NCBI GenBank assembly: GCA_002788755.1
Contig: PFRW01000058.1
Coordinates: 1 to 10,725 of the forward strand
Reading direction: 5' to 3'
Length of the DNA stretch: 10,725 nucleotides
Source of the DNA: Candidatus Peregrinibacteria bacterium CG_4_9_14_0_2_um_filter_41_14
GTDB taxonomy: Bacteria; Patescibacteriota; Gracilibacteria; UBA1369; UM-FILTER-41-14
Within the stretch, counting starts at the first letter, position 1; every line of letters starts with the position of its first letter. This document shows, one piece after another, positions 5,559-10,725 of the stretch. Under the pieces are notes generated by a model. The model ran no database searches, was not told where the DNA came from, and saw only the letters and a program-made list of their open reading frames with translations. The position numbers and the translations under genes were made by a program.

Positions 5559-7385
5559 ATGGACCGTCTTTGCATGCCCCAACTGCCTTCGCTCCTCAAA
5601 AAATATTTTGGTCATTCCGAGTTTCGGCCTTTGCAGGAAGAGATTATTCGGCAAATTTTAGCGGGAAACGATGCCTTGGTGCTCATGCCCACGGGTGGCG
5701 GTAAGTCAGTGTGTTATCAGTTACCGGCACTAGTTTTTGATGGGCTGACAGTGGTGATTTCACCACTAATTTCTCTAATGAAAGATCAGGTGGATGCTGC
5801 TTTAAGTAACGGGATTCCGGCGGCATGTTTAAACAGCACTCTGACGCAGGAAGAGTCGGAACGCATTATTAGGGATCTACGGGATGGGCTGATTAAACTG
5901 TTATATTGTGCGCCGGAGCGGTTTGCCCTGCCCCAGTTTCGTGAGTTTTTGCGGACGTTGCCAATCAAACTGTTTGCGGTGGATGAAGCCCATTGTATTT
6001 CGGAGTGGGGGCACGATTTTCGTGCGGATTATCGAACTTTGAGTTTACTTAAAGAGGAGTTTCCTAAATTACCTGTGGTGGCATTAACCGCTACGGCAAC
6101 CGGCCAAGTGGCGGACGATATTGTGGAGCAACTGGGCATCCCCAATGCCAAACGTTTTGTTTCCAGTTCTAATCGCCAAAATCTTACCTATAGGGTGGAG
6201 CGCAAAACTAATGCTTTTAATAAACTTGTCCATTGGGTCACAAAATTTAAGGGTGAGTCGGTGATCGTTTACTGTTTTTCTAAAAAAGAGACTGATAAAA
6301 TTGCCGAGCAACTGTGCGCACTGGGTTTTAACGCCCGTCCCTACCACGCCGGCATGAAACCGGAAAAGCGGGCCCGCAACCAAAGTGATTTTATCAATGA
6401 TAAGGTGGACATCATTACCGCAACCATCGCTTTTGGCATGGGCATCGACAAATCCGACGTTCGACTAGTCGTCCATTATAGCCTACCCAAAACCATCGAA
6501 GGCTATTTTCAAGAGACCGGCCGCGCCGGGCGCGATGGGCTGGAAAGCGAATGCGTTCTTTTTTATGGACCGGGGGATCAATTCAATCAAAAATATTTTA
6601 TTCAACAAATTCAAGACCCCTATCAACAAGACAAGCGCTACGAACAACTAAATCAAATGGTGAGTTATTGCGAACTCAAAAAGTGCCGTCGTAAACAGCT
6701 CCTTAATTACTTTGGCGAGAGCTTTGAGCAAGATAACTGCCAAGGTTGCGATGTGTGCCTAAACACCCAAACCTCCTTTAACGCAGCGGAAGTAAGCCAA
6801 AAAGTCTTTGTCGCCATTCATGAAACCGGCGGACGCTTTGGTGCCAGCCATATTATTAATATTTTATTAGGAAAAAATTTAAAAAAGATTCGCGACCTCA
6901 GCCACAATAAACTGGTTAGTTACGGCGCCGTTATCGATTTTAATAAAGACCATCTCGCCCAAATTATTGCCACCCTTGTTGAAGAAAATTATCTTAAAAA
7001 AGAAACCGGCATGTACCCAACCTTAAGCCTAACCCACAAAGGCGTCACCTTTTTAGATAACGCCACACCGGAACTAACCATGGACGAGCCCGAAACCGAA
7101 GCCGAGATTCCCCAGCCCAAAGCGCGTGCCGCCACCAAAACCAAACTTAAATCCAAACTATCCTACAACCAAGACCTGTTTGAAGAGTTCCGCACCCTCC
7201 GCAAACATCTCGCCATTAAAAACAATGTGCCCCCTTACATTATCGCCTCCGATAAAACCCTAATTGAATTAGCCCACTTTTTACCCGTAACCACCGCCCA
7301 ACTCATCAACATTAACGGCATTGGCGAAGTTAAAGCGCAGCGCTATGGTAGGGAGTTTATTGAGATAATTAAGGAGTATGCGTAG
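5559..7385 (+). CDS. recQ: ATP-dependent DNA helicase RecQ
   Basis: A 3'-5' superfamily 2 helicase for recombination and repair of stalled forks, full length at 608 residues (E. coli RecQ is about 610). Order of parts: motif 0 FRPLQ (22-26), Walker A TGGGKS (45-50), DEAH (142-145), the aromatic-rich loop SEWGHDFR (148-155), TATAT (177-181), and the helicase C domain with TIAFGMGIDK and QETGRAGRDG (318-327). The zinc site follows with Cys376, Cys394, Cys397 and Cys400, then a winged-helix RQC domain (about 405-500), an acidic-proline-lysine linker (505-532) and an HRDC domain (about 533-608). Every key motif is intact, so it should be active. The ATG at 5559 gives the longest protein. The ATG at 5574 (MPQLPSLLKKYFG) fits family starts and the promoter spacing better. 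The synonymous base composition changes sharply inside the gene. Confidence 0.96.
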   Translation: MDRLCMPQLPSLLKKYFGHSEFRPLQEEIIRQILAGNDALVLMPTGGGKSVCYQLPALVFDGLTVVISPLISLMKDQVDAALSNGIPAACLNSTLTQEESERIIRDLRDGLIKLLYCAPERFALPQFREFLRTLPIKLFAVDEAHCISEWGHDFRADYRTLSLLKEEFPKLPVVALTATATGQVADDIVEQLGIPNAKRFVSSSNRQNLTYRVERKTNAFNKLVHWVTKFKGESVIVYCFSKKETDKIAEQLCALGFNARPYHAGMKPEKRARNQSDFINDKVDIITATIAFGMGIDKSDVRLVVHYSLPKTIEGYFQETGRAGRDGLESECVLFYGPGDQFNQKYFIQQIQDPYQQDKRYEQLNQMVSYCELKKCRRKQLLNYFGESFEQDNCQGCDVCLNTQTSFNAAEVSQKVFVAIHETGGRFGASHIINILLGKNLKKIRDLSHNKLVSYGAVIDFNKDHLAQIIATLVEENYLKKETGMYPTLSLTHKGVTFLDNATPELTMDEPETEAEIPQPKARAATKTKLKSKLSYNQDLFEEFRTLRKHLAIKNNVPPYIIASDKTLIELAHFLPVTTAQLININGIGEVKAQRYGREFIEIIKEYA

Positions 7386-7435
7386 GGTCAAAACCGTGAA
7401 GGAGCGCCTAAAATGACCACTTGCTCACGATTTTA

Positions 7436-7464
7436 TGGACAAAACAGTGAATAACTGATAGTAT
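7436..7464 (+). promoter_or_regulatory. fic promoter directly abutting the start codon
   Basis: TGGACA at 7436-7441 (5 of 6), 17-base spacer, TAGTAT at 7459-7464 preceded by TGA (extended -10). The hexamer ends at the base before the ATG at 7465, so transcription should begin near 7471, which is the second in-frame ATG. This predicts a leaderless message. Confidence 0.55.
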
Positions 7465-8352
7465 ATGAATATGACAAAAATATCTGGTTTTTATAGCAAA
7501 ATTGCCGAATTGAGGGAGCGCTACTACAAGGCTGCCATTGGCAAAAATCAGCTTCTGCAAATGATTGAAGAGGCAGAGGTGGCTGAGCAAGTTTATAATT
7601 CCAATGCTATTGAAAATAGTACACTGAGCCTTGAGGAAACTGAAAAAATCCTTTTGCAGATCGATTTGGATCGATATATTTCGGAAAGAGAGATTTTTGA
7701 GGCAAAAAATCTTGCGCGTGTGGTCTCGTATATCAATCAAAAGGCACAAAATGAAAAGCTCACGTTAGATAATATTCTGCTCATGCATAAAATGCTTTTG
7801 TCTAACATTAACGATGGCGTTGCCGGCAGATTTAGAAACCAAAATGAATGGGTGAGAGTTGGGAGTTATATTGCAGTTAATCCAAAGGAGATCACGGATC
7901 GATTAGAAAAAACGCTAGCACAATACAATGCCAGTAGTTCCGAGCATATTATTCGCCGTATCGCTCTATTACATCTAAACTTTGAGCATATTCATCCGTT
8001 TGTAGACGGTAATGGCAGAATTGGCCGGGTGATGAATAACTTTTTACTGATTCGCGAAGGCTTTGTTCCCATTAACATCAAATTTATTGATCGAAACCTG
8101 TATTATGACGCATTTAAGGAGTTTGACGAAAAACAGGCGACCGGTATTATGGAAGAAATAGTTGGCAAAGCCATTACAAATAGTTATCACAAGCGCTTGG
8201 CATATTTGGAAGGCGCGAGCATAATGCTTCTCTCTGATTATGCGAAACAGTTTAAACTCTCCCATTCCAACTTACTTAACAAGGCTAATCGCCAGACCAT
8301 AGAAGCCTTTATGGAAAAAGGAATATGGAAAATCGGCGTACCTACCACCTAA
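7465..8352 (+). CDS. Fic family protein, class II (N-terminal inhibitory helix)
   Basis: Fic proteins transfer AMP (less often other groups) from a nucleotide to a hydroxyl of a target protein. The 295-residue protein carries the complete active-site motif HPFVDGNGRIGR (177-188) with catalytic His177. It also has the class II inhibitory motif SNAIEN (46-51, pattern S/T-x-x-x-E-N/G), whose Glu50 should block productive ATP binding until relieved. The flap VGSYIAVNP (132-140) precedes the core. A C-terminal helix-turn-helix-like region follows (about 255-292, with LSHSNLLNKANRQTIEAF and GIWKIG), as in many Fic proteins with a DNA-binding tail. The start may be Met3 (7471) rather than 7465, because the promoter -10 abuts 7465. 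DUF2130 follows after 17 bases and is probably co-transcribed. The target is unknown. With the inhibitory helix in the same chain, no separate antitoxin is needed. Confidence 0.92.
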   Translation: MNMTKISGFYSKIAELRERYYKAAIGKNQLLQMIEEAEVAEQVYNSNAIENSTLSLEETEKILLQIDLDRYISEREIFEAKNLARVVSYINQKAQNEKLTLDNILLMHKMLLSNINDGVAGRFRNQNEWVRVGSYIAVNPKEITDRLEKTLAQYNASSSEHIIRRIALLHLNFEHIHPFVDGNGRIGRVMNNFLLIREGFVPINIKFIDRNLYYDAFKEFDEKQATGIMEEIVGKAITNSYHKRLAYLEGASIMLLSDYAKQFKLSHSNLLNKANRQTIEAFMEKGIWKIGVPTT

Positions 8353-8369
8353 CCACCCAACCACCCACC

Positions 8370-9512
8370 ATGACCGACCAAACAATCACCTGCCCCAAAT
8401 GTGGCACCCAAATCCCCCTTAGTGATGCCCTTACCGAAAAAATGCGGCATCAGCTTGAGGAGGAGCTTGGCAAGGAATATAAAGAAAAACTAGAGACCGA
8501 TAAGCGGGAGATGTGGAAAATAGCGCAAGAAAAGGCCGCCGAAAAAATTGATGTCGAACTAAAAGACCTAAAAAAAGCCAACGAAGAAAAAGAGGGGCAA
8601 CTGCAGCAAATGCGTGAGCAGGAACTCGATTTAAGAAAGCAAAAACGCGAAATCGAAGAAAAAGAAAAAAACTTGGAGCTGGAAATGGAGCGCAAACTCG
8701 ACGAACAACGCAAGACTGTTGCCGAAGAAGCCAAAAAAGATGCCACCGAAGAAATGCGTCTAAAAATGGCCGAAAAGGACAAACAGCTCGAGCAGATGAA
8801 AAAGTCCGTTGAGGAATTAAAGCGCAAAAGTGAGCAAGGCTCCATGCAAATCCAAGGCGATGTTCAGGAGGATGACCTTAAAAACATGCTTCAACACAAC
8901 TTCCCGGTAGACAACGTGGAAGACGTGCCCACCGGCATTAGAGGCGCTGATTTGGTGCAGACCGTCAACACCTCCTTTGGCAATAAAGCGGGAATTATTT
9001 TGTGGGAATCCAAAAACACCAAAGCCTGGAGTGACGACTGGCTCAAAAAACTCAAAGACGACCAAGCCCTAGTTAAAGCCGATGTGTGCATCCTAGTATC
9101 CCAAACCTTACCGGACGGCGTTAAAGACTTTAAGTTTGCAGGCGGCGTTTGGGTCTGCAGCTACGCCTCCGCATTATCTTTAGTTGCCGCCCTCCGCCTC
9201 CACCTAACCCAACTAAGCCAAGTCAAACAATCACTTGTAGGCAAAGACGAAAAAATGGAACTCCTCTACAACTACCTTTCCGGCAGCGAATTTAGAAACC
9301 GCATGGAAAACATCGTCTCCGCCTTTACGGGCATGAAAGGTGACCTAGAAACCGAAAAACGCTCCATGCAACGCATCTGGAGCAAGCGCGAAAAGGAAAT
9401 TGAACGAGTAGTAATGAGCACCACCGGCATGTACGGCGACTTACAGGGGATTGTTGGCGCTTCACTTCCGGCGATTAAATCTTTGGAATTGCCTAGTGGG
9501 GATGAGGATTAA
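8370..9512 (+). CDS. DUF2130 coiled-coil protein with nuclease-like core
   Basis: The 380-residue protein starts with a zinc-ribbon-like half site CPKC (8-11). A long, highly charged coiled coil runs from about 22 to 158, and the conserved DUF2130 domain from about 160 to 380. Inside that domain, Glu167, GAD (Asp194), ILWESK (Glu213, Lys215) and then KLKDDQ resemble the E...D...ExK arrangement of PD-(D/E)XK nucleases. Nuclease activity is an inference; the biochemical role of the family is not established to my knowledge. The longer frame from 8325 overlaps fic. The ATG at 8370, right before TITCPKCG, is the natural start. Its upstream bases are a C-rich run (ACCACC/AACCACCCA units) without Shine-Dalgarno or a clear promoter, suggesting transcription from the fic promoter. 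Confidence 0.85.
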   Translation: MTDQTITCPKCGTQIPLSDALTEKMRHQLEEELGKEYKEKLETDKREMWKIAQEKAAEKIDVELKDLKKANEEKEGQLQQMREQELDLRKQKREIEEKEKNLELEMERKLDEQRKTVAEEAKKDATEEMRLKMAEKDKQLEQMKKSVEELKRKSEQGSMQIQGDVQEDDLKNMLQHNFPVDNVEDVPTGIRGADLVQTVNTSFGNKAGIILWESKNTKAWSDDWLKKLKDDQALVKADVCILVSQTLPDGVKDFKFAGGVWVCSYASALSLVAALRLHLTQLSQVKQSLVGKDEKMELLYNYLSGSEFRNRMENIVSAFTGMKGDLETEKRSMQRIWSKREKEIERVVMSTTGMYGDLQGIVGASLPAIKSLELPSGDED

Positions 9513-10588
9513 GAGAAAATCATTTCAATCATTGCCGCTGCCGCCATTTCTACGGCTAGTCGAGCATTTGGAGCTGGTACTTCGGAAATTGCATTAAACG
9601 TTTGATCATGCGCTTCAACTCTGCATGTTGCTTCAAATCCAGTATCCTTATTGCCGGTGACTTTATAAGTGGGTGTCTCTAGAAATATTTTTGTATTCCA
9701 GTCCACAAGCAGTTGTAGATAGTGGCAATTTGTAAATTTACGGTTATATGCAGGGACAAACATATGCTTATAAGAACTATTACCGTTTTTTAAATTAGCA
9801 TAGTTAAAAGCTGGTTTATTCTGAGTTTTTTTCTTCTTACAAGTTGCGGGTGATTTCATATATTGTTTTATTTCATTTTTTTCATTTATACGTTTTACCT
9901 CAGCTTCAATTTCCACTTCATCAAAAGGTATAGGTTGTCCCATTAAAACTGCACACAAAATGCGTTGATTAAATCTATGTACGGAGTCCCTTAGTGGCGA
10001 CGTACAGGACAATTCTATCGGTTGTTCTGAATCTATGTCTGCATGGCTGTGATATTTTATTGTACCATTGTTATATCTAGACCTGAATAGGGCTGGCACA
10101 TTATTTTTTCTCAGATATACAGCCGCCAATCTACTATTTAAGAGCATCATCTCATGGACAACTTTATCCGGATTATTTCTATTTGGTTTGCCATATTGAT
10201 TACGTAAAATACTAGCAACACTAAAATAGGGGGCCATGTTTGGGCTGTTTAAATCCTTATTTTCTCGACCTGATAATATCCTACTAAGTTGAGCAGATGT
10301 AAAATTTTGGGCTACTTCAATTTGCGTTGGTCTAAGTATAAAATCCTCCACTCTCCCTTGTCGGTCAATATGAGCTACCATCTCAATCACCTTTCGTAAT
10401 TTACCAGCAACCAGAGAAAGATCTTGTTTTTTAGGACTAGGACTAGATTGAGCCGCATTTGCAACATATACTGCAGCCTGCCATCTTTCGTTAGCTGCTT
10501 CTAGACACCTGAAAGCATCATCAAAAATACCAGTACCATGGCCATCTATTGTAATAATGCCAAAGTCAGATTCCTCGCAATTATACAT
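9509..10588 (-). CDS. compact degenerate RNase II/RNB-domain protein with C-terminal dsRBD-like domain
   Basis: The 359-residue protein aligns by eye along most of the RNase II catalytic domain. ITIDGHGTGIFDDAF (11-25) matches the metal-site segment TIDSASTEDMDDA of E. coli RNase II. VYVAN (41-44) sits where VAIAD lies, and HIDRQGRVED (73-82) where the TLSADGTIED strand lies. VVHEMMLLNSRLAAVYLR (143-160) matches the IVEEAMIAAN helix, and CTSPLRDSVHRFNQRIL (195-211) the WTSPIRKYGDMINHRLL segment with its conserved Arg. Counterparts of Asp201, Asp209 and Asp210 are present (15, 23, 24), but the Asp207 position is Ile21. About 30 residues after the VAN segment, including the MLP loop, are missing. 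The usual cold-shock and S1 domains are absent. A basic linker (KKKK, 251-254) leads to residues 285-357, which look like a double-stranded-RNA-binding domain (TPTYKVTGNKDTGFEATCRVEA, then ARLAVEMAAAAMIEMI; listed in two parts). I infer an RNA-binding protein, possibly non-catalytic. The ATG has a promoter 23 bases upstream and no Shine-Dalgarno. Confidence 0.7.
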   Translation of the reverse strand: MYNCEESDFGIITIDGHGTGIFDDAFRCLEAANERWQAAVYVANAAQSSPSPKKQDLSLVAGKLRKVIEMVAHIDRQGRVEDFILRPTQIEVAQNFTSAQLSRILSGRENKDLNSPNMAPYFSVASILRNQYGKPNRNNPDKVVHEMMLLNSRLAAVYLRKNNVPALFRSRYNNGTIKYHSHADIDSEQPIELSCTSPLRDSVHRFNQRILCAVLMGQPIPFDEVEIEAEVKRINEKNEIKQYMKSPATCKKKKTQNKPAFNYANLKNGNSSYKHMFVPAYNRKFTNCHYLQLLVDWNTKIFLETPTYKVTGNKDTGFEATCRVEAHDQTFNAISEVPAPNARLAVEMAAAAMIEMIFS

Positions 10589-10596
10589 ACAAAAAA

Positions 10597-10615
10597 TTAA
10601 CAGCCATTAAACCAT
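10597..10615 (+). repeat. split third copy of the intergenic repeat core
   Basis: TTAACA, four unrelated bases (GCCA), then TTAAACCAT. Compared with 5514-5532 it is identical in both outer blocks (15 of 19), and all differences fall in the central four bases. It overlaps the -10 of the minus-strand RNB-like gene. The short length and AT content make chance possible. Confidence 0.35.
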
Positions 10616-10638
10616 AGCATGTATGCGAATAATGTCAA
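10611..10638 (-). promoter_or_regulatory. promoter of the RNB-like gene
   Basis: On the minus strand: a perfect TTGACA (10638-10633), 16-base spacer, TATGGT as -10 (10616-10611) preceded by TGC. Transcription should start about 16 bases before the ATG at 10588. The leader has no Shine-Dalgarno. Confidence 0.62.
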
Positions 10639-10680
10639 TTGCTCACCCCTCTTTTTGAAAGAAAATTCCCCAAAATTGCG

Positions 10681-10686
10681 TATACT
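10681..10686 (+). promoter_or_regulatory. possible outward -10 box for a gene beyond the right edge
   Basis: TATACT at 10681-10686 is a good plus-strand -10. The only -35 candidate, TTGAAA at 10655-10660, is 20 bases away, which is long. With the minus-strand promoter at 10611-10638 it would make this a divergent intergenic region. No plus-strand gene begins before the window ends. Confidence 0.25.
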
Positions 10687-10725
10687 AAAATAGCTAGAGT
10701 CTAATATATTTGTATCACAATCCCC

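Noticed and set aside
6084..6383. Minus-strand frame of 99 residues inside recQ
   Set aside because: recQ is fully conserved over this stretch (helicase motifs), so this is a shadow frame.
7386..7464. Hairpin between CGTGA and TCACG after recQ as a terminator
   Set aside because: The stem is only 5 bp with a loop of more than 20 bases and no proper T run.
8353..8369. C-rich ACCACC/AACCACCCA run before DUF2130 as a repeat array
   Set aside because: It is a short low-complexity stretch of about 25 bases with imperfect units and no further copies nearby.
8450..8845. Minus-strand serine-rich open frame of 131 residues
   Set aside because: It is the antisense of the Glu/Lys-rich coiled coil of DUF2130: GAA/AAA codons read as Ser/Phe on the other strand. 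It has no start signal and shows no natural protein composition.
7465..9512. fic and DUF2130 as a classical toxin-antitoxin pair
   Set aside because: The Fic protein carries its own inhibitory motif SNAIEN, and DUF2130 does not resemble a Fic antitoxin.
5559..10588. RecQ, Fic, DUF2130 and the RNB-like protein as one defence operon
   Set aside because: recQ and fic have separate promoters and the RNB-like gene is on the other strand; only fic and DUF2130 look linked, so a joint system is not supported by sequence alone.
1..10725. CRISPR array, tRNA, rRNA or insertion sequence
   Set aside because: I saw no regularly spaced repeats, no tRNA-like cloverleaf with TTCGA arm in context, no rRNA signature and no transposase or terminal inverted repeats.

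Overview
The window reads as a chromosomal segment of a small-genome bacterium, most probably a member of the Candidate Phyla Radiation (Patescibacteria). That placement is an inference from style: compact genes, several short proteins without recognisable families, a four-helix membrane protein of a type I associate with CPR genomes, a DUF3494/LPxTG surface protein beside a class F-like sortase, and almost no Shine-Dalgarno sequences. No rRNA, tRNA, CRISPR array or insertion sequence is visible, so the lineage cannot be fixed from this window. Stop codons TAA, TAG and TGA all behave as stops.

Layout. Positions 1-313 hold the end of an unidentified upstream reading frame, a weak hairpin and an AT-rich intergenic stretch. 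Positions 314-2400 are a two-gene cell-surface unit: a secreted ice-binding-like (DUF3494) protein with two tandem beta domains and an LPNTG sorting signal, followed 20 bases later by a class F-like sortase that could anchor it. Next come a 125-residue four-helix membrane protein (2445-2822) with a clear promoter and terminator, a convergent 148-residue hypothetical gene (minus strand, 2884-3330), a divergent 302-residue protein with a peptidoglycan-binding-like motif (3450-4358), and a locus at 4405-5505 that looks like one gene broken by two single-base frameshifts. Then follow a full-length RecQ helicase (5559-7385), a class II Fic AMPylase-type protein (7465-8352) and a coiled-coil DUF2130 protein with a nuclease-like D...ExK signature (8370-9512). 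On the opposite strand, sharing a TTAA at the tail-to-tail junction, is a 359-residue protein that I read as a shortened, degenerate RNase II/RNB domain carrying a C-terminal double-stranded-RNA-binding-like domain (9509-10588).

The most unusual items are the RNB-dsRBD protein; a common promoter layout (extended -10 TGnTAnnnT, a leader of about 20 bases, no Shine-Dalgarno); a 23-base promoter element repeated at identical distance from two start codons; a 27-base repeat at two gene borders with a split third copy near the right edge; and the doubly frameshifted gene. The surface protein and sortase clearly belong together. RecQ, Fic, DUF2130 and the RNB-like protein are all nucleic-acid or regulatory proteins, but only Fic and DUF2130 look co-transcribed, so a joint system is speculative.
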